A stretch of 64,000 bases of DNA from Tyto alba (taxonomy: Eukaryota; Chordata; Aves; Strigiformes; Tytonidae): assembly GCF_018691265.1 (NCBI RefSeq), contig NW_024881313.1, positions 36,449,518 through 36,513,517 on the forward strand, given 5' to 3'. This document shows, piece after piece, positions 1 to 13,100 of this stretch. The first letter of the stretch is position 1. Each line of letters begins with the position of its first letter. The notes beneath the pieces were generated by a model. That model saw only the letters and a program-made list of their open reading frames with translations, was not told the DNA's origin and ran no database searches. The position numbers were made by a program, and so were the translations under genes.

Positions 1-3000
1 TAAGAAGACAAATAGTAAGGACAAAAAATGACATTTTTCATCACAATTCTCTGGAAGGTTATTGAGACCCACACACATTAAAAGCCAGATCCAGAAAGAT
101 ATTTCTAGTGTCTACAGAGGAGCTAGACAATTTTCTGAATGGGTTCCTGATCCACCTACTGTGAAGTCCAGGCCTATCAGGAACTGAAGCCAAAACGATG
201 ATTCCAGTTCAGATCTTTAACCAAAAGACCTTTCCTTCCATTTATTATGACATTTGAAAGGTTCATATCTAAGAAAAACCAAGTGAAACCTCCTCCCCTC
301 ACCTATTTTTTTAGGTTTTTTTTTCCTTCCACCATCAAAACAACAACAATCTGAAAACAAAGCCAGTAAAAGATGTTTATATATGAGAGAGAATTCAGGG
401 GGGTAAAGTTTTTTCTAACAAAACTGACATTGCTCCCTTTGGAAAACATCTTACTTGCCTGCTAACAGCACAGGAAACCGGCAGCTGGCCAGCTGTGAGA
501 CACAGCTGGCTCCCTGCTTCTCCCAGCATCCCAACCTCTCCCATCAGAAAAGTTAACCCAAAGGATGCTGAGATTCCTCTAAGTGCAGACAGCCGTGTTA
601 GACAAAACCCTCTGAAAGTCGGCAACATTCTACCAATTCCCACCCAAACCTCTTTGACTCAAAGCCTCCACTCCTGGGGCTCCTTTCTTCATCAGAAACT
701 GCCCATAAGTGCTGGTCCCCACTTTTCTGGGAAATGCTGTCCCTCCCTTCCTCCTTAGTCATTAAGCTGGGGGTGAGTGTGAAGCACAGACAATGTTGGC
801 TGTTTCTTTGGACTTTCCAGCTTCTTTCCACTGGTGGCCAAGTTAGAAATAATAGGAATACAACTTATATAATCAGACGGCTCATTTCATTAATGATTTA
901 ATGTGGGGTTTTAATCAGATGATCCCATAATTCAACTCCTGCCCAGACACAAAATCCAGTATTTATGGAGTGAAAACTTCCCTTCTGCACTGAAACCAGG
1001 AAGGGCAGAAGCTTTTCTAATTTAAAAAGAAGAAAAAGGGATGTTAAGAGGCTTGGGTTCACTGTGGGGTTTGAAGAGAGATGTCTGTGTCAGTTCTTAT
1101 CTCAGTCAAACCAGTTTTGTCCAGCGCTAGGTGAAATGCAAATTGGCAAGAAGCATGAGTCAACAGCCTCTGGGGCAGGAATTCACTGGGAAAAAAACTG
1201 GTTACGGGGATGGACATTTGTTTCCTTGTACACAGACACAACTTTACCTCTGAAGGAGGAAGAGAGTCATTAAAGTAGCTGTAGCTCCCCTCTTTGCCTC
1301 CACATTAGTAACATGCAACTACCCAATTTCCACCTCCAGGGCCAGCTACCCTATTTCTACTATCTCCAGGGCCTCTCACAACCATAGAAAGAGGAGGCAA
1401 GTTCAGACAATGAGCGTGAGCTGAGAGGTGGCCACTGCGTAGCAAAGACAACTGCTGGCTTGGAGCTGCTCTGCTGGGCCATCACCACTCGGTTAAGATG
1501 CTATAAATTAAACTGCAAAGAGCAAATGTTGCTGTTGGGTGAGGGCAGAGGACCTGGAAACCAAGTGTCAGTGGCTGGTGTCTTGGCTGGATGTCACAGT
1601 GGGGACAACCTGAAGCCTCCAGAGCTAAAAGAGCCATCTGGAACACAATCTAGGTAACAAATCCGGTGGGCGAGGGCAGGTAGATCTCTGTTATGCCTGT
1701 TCCCCTTCATGCACTGCCAAAACCACAGCAACACTCCTGCTTGCTACATATGAACCACATCCCTTCTCCAATCAGCGAAGCACAGGGTAAGGCTTTGCTT
1801 TCACGAAGAACTAGATGACTAATTAAGTGTCAAGGTCACTCCCAAGATTGGTTAATGAATAACAGTTGGGGTGGAAGTGCCAGCAATCACTATTTCATTT
1901 TGGTCAGTGTGGTACGTGTTGAGAAAGCAGACCTAGCAGGACATTTCTTCAGGCAGACTAGGGCTGTTTGGGTGGGGAGGGAAAATAAGGACTGAGAAGG
2001 GGCATAGGAGATCATTTCAAACTCCAGAAGTACGTTCTGAATTAAGCCTGATTTGGCTTGTCTGAGTTTTGGCGGCACACTTACTGGGCTGTAGTCACAG
2101 TAATAAAAAAAACCCAGTGAAATGACTAATGCTCTTTACAGCTTTGGGAAAATAGGAAGCAGCTGTGGCTCCAGCCTTTCCAGGCTGAAAGGCCTAATTA
2201 TTGGGAATACTTGGACTGGCATTAGATGAGGTAAACCAGGGCTGTTGAATTGCTTTCATTGTCTCCATTATAGTTGGGCATCTGGGCCCAAGTAGGTGCC
2301 ATTTTTTTGTTTGCAGAGAGGACAGCAGTTAACTCTTGTTTTGCCTAGAGGAATGCAATTCAATGTTGAGTTACTTTGCGTGGCTCATCAGCTACTGCTC
2401 AGGACTGCTGCTTTGAATAGTGACTGCCCCTAGCGAGTGACTGTTCAGAAGTACAGCACTCAACCGATATAAACCGCCTTTTATTTTCCTGTTGCAAGAG
2501 GAGAAAAAGTGGCTTTTCTCTCATGTAGAAATGATAGGTAGGCAGGTCCAGAAATGGGGCTTGTCTTCTCTCTCATGTTGTCACACACTCAGTCACATAT
2601 TATCCTCCTCCGATTTTTTGGTAGAAAGGCAAATTTTGCATAGGTGAGAGCACCTGTGACATACATATCCATATCAGTACGTGTGTTAGTGACAGCTCCT
2701 ATCCTCTTACACAGTCACAGGCAGGTTGCAATCAGAAACTGCTGAATCACCCATGTTGGATGTTCTGGGACATGGCAGTGATGCAGAGAATGGGGTAAGT
2801 GTTTTAGGGGGGGTGACAAAAGAGGAAAAAGCACAGCTCGGCTCACCCTCCTCCTCTAAGTCCTGCGAGGTCCAGGTTCAGGAGCTCGGTGTGGCCAGAC
2901 TGCCAAGGAGAGGGCTCTGCACAGACGTGCCCGGCTGACCACAGAGAGCACTTCAGCCTTCTTGGAAAGAGCTGTTGCCTGGCAGCTAAAATTACGTAAA

Positions 3001-5100
3001 ACAGGCCTTGAAATAAGATGCTATTTCTGATCGTGGTGGGCAATTAAATATTGGAACAGCTTATTAGGGAAGCTGGCAGGCTTGTCTTTACTTAATGTTT
3101 TTCAAATGAGATGGATGAATGGCTGGGATGTGCTCTTTGGGCTCGGCACCTCAGGGTCTGTGACTGTGAGCCCCTGTTTGGGTGCTGCACTTCAGCAAGC
3201 CGCACCTCCCCATCTGTTTGGCATTAAGGCAATAACATGGGTTTACCCTCACGCTTCAGCCACCTCCACCGCTCAGAAAAGATCCCCTATCCATGCTACC
3301 AAATCATCCGGGTGGATCATGAAAGGGGTTGAAGGGACTTTTTAGTCTTCTCTTAAGTAGAGACGGATCAAAATTTGGGATGGGACATTGGACAGGATGA
3401 ACTAAGATTGTGAAGAAGCTTCTTGCTCAGCTTCTCAGGGTCAATGGCTCTGCAGCCAAGAAGAGACTTCACTGGGTTCAGATGGACAGGTTTTCCCTTT
3501 TTCCATGAATGGCTGCCAGGGATCAGCAGACCACAACTCATCCAAGCAGCTCCCTGCCACCACAGGCAACTGGTCTTTTCTGTTCTTTCCTTATGGGGCA
3601 AAGGGTGGGATACTGAGGACTGAGATGCTAAAGTCTGTTCAGGGTTAATGTGTGTGAAGATTTAAGAGCCTGGGATGAAGAGGAGCACCACTGAGATGAT
3701 TTTATTTTAAAGATGGCCTCTCAAACTGGAAGTGCTCTATGCCCCAGGAGGGGTTTGAATTCTCTGTTCCCTAAATTCAAAGAATGCATAAACCTGGATC
3801 CACTGAGACAAGTAATTTTTCAGGTTCTGCAAGAGCAATAACCAGTTTTCCCTGTCCGACTAAGGCTGACCAGTCTCACCAGGACCCAGTTGTTTTGTCT
3901 CTTGAAACCTGGAAATTTACCCCATCTCCAACCACTGTCCCAGGCATTAACAAGAAGTAGACCTTCAGCTTGGTGTGCCTTCTTATAGCCTGTGCCTTCA
4001 CACCCTGTCCCTTTCTGGCATCTCTGACTTAGTGGCTAATACATAGTCTTTCCCACAAACCCACTGCTGCTGTGAGCCTTTACCTTTCAGCCCTTTGTGA
4101 GCCACAAGCAGATGGGTTTTGCACTAATTCTCAAATCCTACCATTAATCCTTACTTAAAAGCAAGGAGCACAAAGAAATACTAGGTTACTGGGAAATAAC
4201 CACCTTCCCAGTTGCAACAGCCCTCAATCTGTATCTCATCTGTCTCTTCAAATTCCTCAGAGGACATCTGATTTAGAAGGGTAGGCAGCTCACGATTTAT
4301 CTCCTCTGACTTTGACTAGTCCCTGCAGCTGCCTCATTTCCACCTGCCATAAATTCTAGCTCAACACTTCTCTCCATCCAGAAAATCTTGCTCATCTCTC
4401 CACACCTCTCTTTATGACCTCCTTTGTCCTCTTTATTTATCTCACTGCTGGTAGCTTTCCAGCAGTCTGATCTTCAAGCAGATGGTCTTGGGAAACTGAT
4501 TTGTAGGAGCAGATTTTTCCCAAACTGCTGCTATTTCTGAACCCTCCCTCTAAAATTTTAACAACTGACTATTTGTCCTGGGAACAGTAGAACTGTATTG
4601 TCCCAGCAAACTTCTCAACAATGTAAGAACAATGTACTGACAATTAAATCAGAAAGCCTTAACACCAGCCACAACTCCCAAGTCATGCAGTCTGAGTTTC
4701 CACATTCATCATGCTGGATACAGAGCCTAGTGCTCAGCAGTGACTGGAGCTGGAAAAAGGAGAGCAAACTGGCAAATTGGCTGAACGTGGGGGTTGTCAG
4801 TCCTCGCCTTGGTGTCCTATAGAGAAGGTGAGAGCACCCACTCAGCTCTTGACTGACTGTTTTCCCGGGAAGTCCTTCTTCCCCAGGATGTCTTTGAAAG
4901 CAGCAGGCTCTCCCAGGCAGGTAGCATCCTGCAGGCTGAGGGCAGCCCTATTAGTCTCAAAAAAGCTTTCAGAAGCAGCAGCAGAGTCTGAGCTGCAGTA
5001 ACTTCCCCCTGCCATGAGTCCCAGTGACGGATAACAAACTTTCGGTGCAAACCCACCTCTCTCTGAGGATCCTTGCGAAGAAAAACAGTGGCACAAGAGG
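1..5100. other. Intergenic DNA, no gene recognised
   Basis: Moderately GC-balanced sequence with only short chance frames and no splice-flanked conserved peptide. An AT-rich block at about 2150-2420 contains GGCCTAATTATTGGG and several TAAT-type homeodomain cores, and another lies at about 850-950; either could be a conserved non-coding element. No transposon or RNA gene recognised. Confidence 0.6.
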
Positions 5101-8100
5101 CTGTTAAAAGCCTTCTTCATGCAAGTACCTTGCAGCAGCATTGCCCCTATCATCGTGCCAGGTGCATTATTTCAAAATAATAAAATGCAGCTTGGCGCAC
5201 ACCTACTTCAGCGGTATCCATTCCACCTCCAGCTCCTCTTCGTGAGATTATTGAGTACAGAGCCACCCCAAGGGAACGGCGAGCATATAGCTTGCCAATT
5301 CATTACGAACAAATCTCTCCTTTCTTTCAGCTCTTTCTCCCCTGGTGAAAGGGAGAGATCACTGGCTCGGGACCAGCACTGCATCCAAAGGCAGGGCTTC
5401 ATGCCACAGTGAGGGCAGGAGGTGCACGCAGAAGGAAAACAAAGCTGAAGCCATTTTAATTCCTCTTCCTGGTTTCCAGAGAAGTGATTCAGGTTAGAAA
5501 TGTTCTCACAAACTGACTTCTAATTACTCACCACCTCCAAGAAAAAAGTTACAATCCTCTCCCACATCAGCATTTTAATGGATCATTATTTAACCTAATG
5601 ACTGCAGGCAAGTAAAACAAGAGCCGAGACAGCAGGGAGGAGAGCATGTGTTTGGTCACCTGTGCAAGATCTTCCTGAGCCCTGTGGAGCACCTGCATTT
5701 CAAAAGCTTATGGGAAGGGTGTGACAGATGGAAGTTGAAGAGAAACCCTCAAAAGAAGGCACTTTCCAAGGTGAAACTGAGGAAAGGCTACTGCTTGTGG
5801 AGATCCCAGCTTGTGAAACTGCACTTCACCTCTCTCAGAGCATGGGAGCTCAGTCCCATCCACCATGCCCTGAGACCTTGCTTGCCAGATCTGTCAGCAT
5901 GAACCGAGCCCAAAACCACAAAGAAACCACAGTTAAACCCAAGCACCAGTGACTACCTGGCCCATCCTTCTCAAAAAAACAAGTCTAAGAGTTATGATTT
6001 TTGCTAGTGTGTATGAGAGTTTTATATTTATTGTAAAAACATGCATGCATATATGTTATGCATGTATGTGTACAAGATAAGAGCAGGTTTTCCCTGGTGC
6101 TCAGTTTAGTGCAGTTGAATAAGCCCTTGCTATCAGGACCTTTATTTGATGGTGATAGAGCAGGGGTGCCGGTCTGGCTCCACTCAGACCAGCTGGAGAA
6201 CTGTTTTCCAGAGCATTGACTTCCCAGTGGAAAGCAGCAAGGTTAACAGTAACTATCAAAAGTAAGGGACCATTTCAGTTTTGCTCCAGTTCAGCCCTGC
6301 AAGTGTCACATCAAACTCAGGAATAGAAACCCAGGACTTCAGAAAAAAACAGGTTTACATTTCAGCTTGCGAATGAAATGACCTAAACCTAAGCATGATG
6401 CTCCATAGGTGACTGCATTTCCATCACTGACCTGACAAGATGGAACCGATTTATTCGGTGGGAAGGTTTGTTTCTCGAGCTCCAGTGGAAATCTCACCCT
6501 TTGTGTATGTTGGATGACACACCTCTGCTGAAAGACATGTAACTTGTGTCAAAACAAGCAGGTACCAACCGACTCAATCCAGGTCTTCCATGTTTAAAAA
6601 TGGGGTGAGTTAGCTTATATGAGCTTTAAGGTCTTTGAAACAGATCCAGACCTTCACGGGATCTTCTCTCAAGGGAACACAACCCACCTTTTTGGTACCA
6701 GTCACCCATACTAGCGTTATACTCTAGGCTCGTGTGAAACCAGAGGGATGTTCACCACCACATATGTGGTGTGTTTATCAGTTTCACCCAGCCCTTGCAA
6801 CCCAGGGAGGGCTGCGAGGTCACTCTTGGTCCTCCTGTGGGTGCCACACAGCCTCCACCTTCATCTTCTCGCTTTAAGCATCTGCTCCCTCAGGAACACC
6901 ATCCCACCCTCAAGAGTCATTTTCTCCTTCCTGAGATGACTTTTGTTGGCTGTTCTCTGTTGTGGTAGGAAAGGGCCCATCCAGGGAGACAACGGGGCCA
7001 ATGGAGATGGGGTGGATCACTGGGAACAAGAGGCAGAGGAACATGGGATGTAACTTAGCCCCTGTGGTATCATGTGCTGTGTGATTGACGGTGTTGGTGC
7101 ATCATGATTTTGTGAGCTACACCCCCGTGCTTCCCAGACCTGGGGCTCCTGCACGCCTGAGCACAGCTCTCTGCTGATGCAGCACAGCAAAGAGCAAAGC
7201 CCTAGCCCAGGGGGCCAGGCGTCTGGCACTCGCTTGGCATAAAAAGTGAAACCCAGCCCACGCAGGACCACAGCACGCAGACGCGAAAAGAGCATGCAGT
7301 CCCCTCTTGGCAGAAATGAAGGCCAGCTTTGAGAGAGTAGCACATCAACTGCATAAAGCCAAATGAATAAAACATCCCTGCAAATACTGAAAACAGCTTT
7401 AGAAAGAGTCATTCATCCGAGACTGTCTTTTGCACCCAGAGCTGCCAGTGGGAGTTTTGTCTGAGCACAGGGAAGGGAACCAGGCATCTGAAAGACTGAG
7501 ATGGGGGGGATTTGCTCCGACTCAGACAGCTATTTCATAGACAGCAACAAAAAACAGCGATTCAGGCTCTAGCATCCTCCCAAAGGAAAGGTGGGTATTT
7601 CGGTAGTCTCTATCACATAAAATAGAATATGATTTCTAGCCTTGCCTGTTTCTTACCCGGTTCAGCTGTTTTCATAAGAGCAGTTTTAAATAGGGGCCAG
7701 ACAGAAACCTATTCTTTCATCCCAGGGCATGGCAACAGGACATTTTTAGGCAGGAGAGGTCGGCTGCTCTGAATAGCTCATTCCACAGGAACTGCCCAGG
7801 ATGGAGCTCAACCATGCAATTTAGCATCCCCTATGTCTTGTGTCTTTGACGTGGATATAAGGTAATAACAAGTTCCACTGTTACTCTACCCAGCACTGCC
7901 TCTGATAAGCATGAATAGGCTCAGATAAAGATGGATAACAAATGGTAGGATTTCTGTTTCAAGCAGAGGCCCTTGGAAATCAAGGCAACTGAATCAAATG
8001 CACATCACCCGATGTTGGAAATTAACATTACAGCTCACAGGACTTTTTGGACTGAAGGATGCCAAAGACTTAGTGACCATATTCACTCATTTCTGCATTC

Positions 8101-9400
8101 CTTTTACACCCAGAATGGGTGGAAATATAGTGGAAATGTATAATCATCCAGAATAATTAGGCCCATTTCCAGGTTTGTATTATATGGAGAGGGAGAGTAC
8201 AAGAAGAGAGGTTTTAATGAGTTGTAGGACTGTGTATCCCCTTGTGACTGTACGATCTGTTTCTCTGAGGGGCCAACAGAAGCTGAAGATACATGTGAAT
8301 AAACAAAGAGCTGGAGCAGAGATACTTCGGGTGTGGTGTGTCCGCATTGGAGTCCTTCCTTGTGCAGTTGGACATTTCATACACAGAGAGCCCAACCCAT
8401 GGATTTGTGTCAGTCCAGAGTGAATTTCAGAAGGCTGCCAATGCGCCCATTCCCTGTGAGAAAGGAGGAACCTTGAGGAGGGTGGTGGAAGAACATGCCT
8501 TCCCCAGGGGTGGCCAAAATGCAGCTGGACCAGGTAGCACAAAGGTATCACAAGGGCTTTCACTGTGCCCCGGACTCCCCTTCACTGCACAGGGCATTTC
8601 AGGGCTCTGCTTCCAAGTGGGATACCAGGTATTTAGCTCTATTAAAACTAAGGAAAGGCTTTTGGTCCAGCAGGACATGCTCAGCACAGAGCAGAGCCCC
8701 AGCATCTTCCAAGCATGCGGCAGGTATCTGAACCAGTCTCCTCCTCGGCTGGGGACAAGTGACCGCAGCGTGGGTGGTGCTGGAGGAGAAGGCTGCAGGA
8801 CAGACCCAGCCCGAGGTCACAAAGTCCACGGTGTATCTCCTCCATGTCACACGTGGCCACACCTCTCCAGGGGGTCCAGAGCAGAAAGGGTAACAACCTC
8901 CATGCTTCAAATCCAGAAAAACTTGTGCAGCTCCGCAGAAAAGATCAAGAGATGCCATGAACATTGTCAGCATCCCTGGCCATTCAAGAGCAGGGATTTA
9001 TTGTCTCAACCTAACCAGGAGCCCCAAGATACAGGGGAAAGCAGGAGACCAGGATGACACCCTTGGTGGCCATGGCATGAAACTCTTGCTCCATGCTGGG
9101 AGACCTTGGCAACTGTTGCCACAAAGTCCTGCCTAGGAAATAACTTGGTGAGACCTGCGGGTTCACCAGTGGGAAGGGAGTTGGAGGAGGAAAAGGTCGG
9201 CCTGTTCGTGCAGGGAGGAGGAAGAGGGGAGGCTCACCTGGCTCTGCTAGGAGGAAGGCAAGGGAAGATGGTCAGGGCTTTCCTGATCTGCACCACACCG
9301 GCTAGGGCCTGTCCTTGCATTTGCTTCCACCCAACATCTCAGACAGCGCCGCAGGTAAAGTTAAAACTCACCGAAAAGTAAGCCCGGTGCTCTGTGACTG
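5101..9400. other. Intergenic DNA, no gene recognised
   Basis: Contains an imperfect hairpin at 5155-5200, an ATGCAT-rich stretch near 6040-6070 and the palindrome at 6756-6771. The longest open frame of the window (8338-9057) is here, but its first ATG is at about 8677 and the product resembles nothing known. I treat it as a chance frame. Confidence 0.6.
6756..6771. promoter_or_regulatory. 16-bp perfect palindrome with E-box and paired RUNX-like cores
   Basis: CACCACATATGTGGTG is its own reverse complement. The centre is CATATG (E-box) and the flanks are ACCACA and TGTGGT, which match the RUNX core in opposite orientations. It may be a transcription factor site; nothing near it is a recognised gene. 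Confidence 0.35.
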
Positions 9401-10130
9401 TCTAATCTCTATTCTGCAGGCTCTAATCTGCCCGTTTAACAGCGGTGTGTAAAGAGCACCTGGATGATTCACCATCTAAGTGCGGCTCTGGTGGGGCCAG
9501 TTTGCTTCAGCTGTTGTAACATTTACTTACATCTGTCCTAGTGTAGCCTTGAATAAGCACGAACCTCCCACAGATGTTAATTCATATCAGTTCTCCTTTG
9601 TGTTAAATATTTATGTTCCTAATAGGCACGCCTAAGAAAAATACTGGCAAGTAAGCCTGCAGCTCAACTCCATTACAATTCAATTTTATCTCAGTGCAAT
9701 TTGCATCTCAAATGAACAGGGGGAGAAAACACTCTGTACTTATAGAGCAAAACAGCCCAGCATTCAGCCATTAGCAGATCTATCGATCAGATGACAAGAC
9801 CTATTGATGAGAACTTCCAACGACTTCTTGTTGCTGCCTGGACCCATAACCGTGTCACAAAGGCAGGCGAGCTTTAAGCAAATCCCCATGGCAGCAAAGC
9901 ATAAAACAAACTAGGCCAAACCAAAACGCTGTTAATTGCTCATTGCGTGAAATCAAAGCCAGTCTGTACAGTGAGCTAAATGAAAAGCATGTGTCCTCAG
10001 AGCTGATACGTAGCCTGGATGGGTTCTTGGTGAGCTGAGATAGCTGCTTGTTCCAACCCCAAATGGTGTTAATTAGGATGGGCTCGTTGCTTTCGGTAAA
10101 GACATGCTAGCTTACACTAGGTGAGTAATT
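9401..10130. promoter_or_regulatory. Possible conserved non-coding element (enhancer-like)
   Basis: A less GC-rich block with a perfect POU octamer ATTTGCAT (9699-9706), GTTAATTCAT, and ATCGAT/TATTGAT cores. Motif content and contrast with its surroundings suggest an enhancer. Conservation could not be tested. Confidence 0.2.
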
Positions 10131-13100
10131 TTTTAAAAAAATATGTAATCAATTATTTTTTGTTGTTGTTTCTTACTATCCCACAAAACAAAAGACATTA
10201 AACAGTTCTGGCCTTTAGTACTAGAACTAAGAAGGGTGCAGGGAAGCTCCTTACCTTGATGGAGAGCGCGTGGTGTCCTCGCAGGTCTCTCTTCTCCGCC
10301 AAACTCGGCGCCTTCTCCCCTCTTTGGTGAGCTAGTTTCAAGGCACTTTGTTTGCTGTTCTGCTACCTTGTTAGCTCGGGAACAGCAGTGCTCGGTAATT
10401 CAATCCTCTACTTAACCGCAGAGACACTCCTACTCCGAGATCACACCCATTCCCAGGCTCACGGAGGGACAAAGAGGGAGCCGGTATGGGAGAGTTTCTA
10501 CCAACTCTCTGTTTGCATCAAATATCCACCAGGTCTGCATTTACAAAGCAATACTGATTAAGTACTGCTTTAATTAGAAACCTGTTTTGTCCAGATTTAA
10601 AAGGGCAGGGGAGGATTTTTTTTTTTTCCCCCTTTGTCTCTGCTGGACAAAGCGAGGTGCGGTGCTGCTCAGTGCCACGTTAATGCTTGGGCCCAAGAAT
10701 CTCTGACTGTTGCAAATTTTGGCATAATTGGTCCCAGGGGAGAGGAGCTCGGGGCAGACGGCCTGCTCCTGTGCTCCCTGCGAGGCTTAGCTGGGTCTCC
10801 TGGTGCTGGCAGGCTGGAGCCCTGGGTGTATTGCAGCCCAGGGAGATGGGCAGCAGGGGTGAGGAATTGCTGTCAAGATTACTGGCTGAAATGGGGACGT
10901 AACAGCATTGGAGCGTACAACTGGGCTGCCCTCACAGGAGAAAAGTAATGATAAACCAGAAAACCCCAGCGAAGCTGGCACCGTTTGCTGTAGCTGCCTT
11001 CTGCAGCAGAAAACTGTTAGTGGGTACTCGTTACAATATCATAGCTTATCGTTAAGAAAAAAGCATCTCTGGAAGCTGCCCTGTTGCCACTGGCTGTGGA
11101 TGACCTGGAGATAAACCATCTCCCCTCATTCCTGGCTGCTCCTGCCTGGTGTCTGCATGGTGCTGCTCACTGCCAGTGGAAGGAACATCCCCTCACTGGA
11201 GAGGGGTGGAAGCACCACTTCTGACCCTGTCATCTGCCAGTGGCTCTGCCTTTGAGGGACCCAGGACTGTGTCCAGATGTGTTTTGAATATCTCCAAGGA
11301 TGAAAATGACACAAATTCTCTGGACTGGGAACCATCCAAGTCCTTCCTTTCCTACTCATCCAGCTTCTCTTACCATTTCCTTAATTTTTTAGATTAACCC
11401 ACACAAACGGAAAATAGGTATGGACCAGCTCATCAGCTAAACCAGGTGTCAGAATAGGTTTATAACAACAGTTTGCACAGATCTTGTCTACTCACCACTC
11501 TTAGACCTAAGGATCCTGTAATGGGAAGAGTGCCCCAAATACCCATGACATTAGCTACAGACCAGTGTACCACTAATTGCGGATGGCTGCAAATCAGGGC
11601 GTGGGTCAAACCTGGTCATTCAGCCTGGGTGTGCCCATATCTGAGAGGAACACTTGAGAGATCTTCGTTTCATGGTTGAAGATGCAAAACTGACTCTTAG
11701 CAAGCAATTTATCCCTTAATGTCAGTAGGCTACAGCTCATAAAATCCATAACAGTCTTCACCTTTCATTTTTCATTCTTCTTACTTTATCATGCTGAGTG
11801 TTTTCCTCTGTTGCAGGGAACAGAAAACACGTTTGGTCTCTTCCTCTAGCCCACAGAAGATGGGGACCTGTGACAGGGTCTGCTTTTATCTTTGGAGTCA
11901 AGCCCAAGCCCACTATTGGCCCAGCAGTGAGGGTCATACAGCAGCAGCTCTGGTGGGAGGTGTTAGAAGATGGATTGAGGACACCTGGACATCTCAGAGG
12001 ATCATCACCAAACTCCATCATGCTCCGGTTCCCCATTTGCCACATCAAGTCATTATCTCCAGCACCAAGGGTTTAATTAATAGCTGCTGTGTGTCTGGGT
12101 CCTTTTCAGTGCTGATATACGCTGATGTAAACTAACCCGTTTCCATGGCTGCAGCTACATGAATTTGAGCTCTGGGATGAAGCATGTCATTCCTATACCC
12201 ACAGCTTTGGTAATGCACATCAGGCTCATGCACACGGGGTGTCTGAGCTGCCTGTCCCTGCTCCTTTCCATTGCCATAGTGAAAAAGTAGTAAATAATCC
12301 TGGGGAGCTTTTAAGGAGTCCAAATCTGTAGAAATATACGTAATGCAGTTTAGAACAGTCAATGCCGAGGCAAAAGAAAATGTTTGTCATAAAACATGGG
12401 CTCATTTAGTGCTGAGCTGTAGGCACTTTTGCTTCCTGCTAATTCTGGTCATGCCATGGGGTTATGGAGCAAAAGACATTATTTCCAAGCAGTTTAACTC
12501 AGTACTGGTGGAAAACAGAATAGCTTAACTTTCGTAACTGAAACATGATCTGAGATGTTCCTGTTCCAGTTATTTTTCTCATGTGCACGACCTGATGTAC
12601 TCATATTCTGGTCCTAAGCCTTGACTTGGAATTCCCAGAGCTCAGAGGACTTGTTCAACTTTTTTTTTTTTGATTCATACAGATGGAAGTGAAGGCTGTT
12701 TTCAGTATCCCAGTGCAAGCCTAAGACACTGAAGACATTGTCACAGGCTGATGCTGGGGTAAATCAGAATCTGCTGGGAGGAAGACTCTGCTGAAGTTTA
12801 AAAGCAAGGTTTGGCAGTGTAATGGCCCACATCTGCCTCAGCCTTAGCCATCCCACATGCCTGTGGACAAGGTTAACATTGTGCATGGGGAAACAGGCTC
12901 TGCCAAGGATGTATTTGCAAAATGACACGTTGCAGAGGTATTTCCACCCTGCTTTCGGTATGGAGCTCCAGAAGGAAGAGGGAAGGGCCAAACCCTGAGG
13001 ATGAGATAACACGACAGGGGCCTCACAGTTTGGAAAAGCAAGTGAAGGAGGCAAAAAAACCCCACAAGCTGTTCAAGACACCAGTGCAAAGACCCATCGC

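Noticed and set aside
8338..9057. 239-codon open frame, longest in the window
   Set aside because: It begins at GTG, not ATG; the first ATG is near 8677, leaving about 126 codons. No motif, no splice context and no similarity I recognise. Treated as chance.
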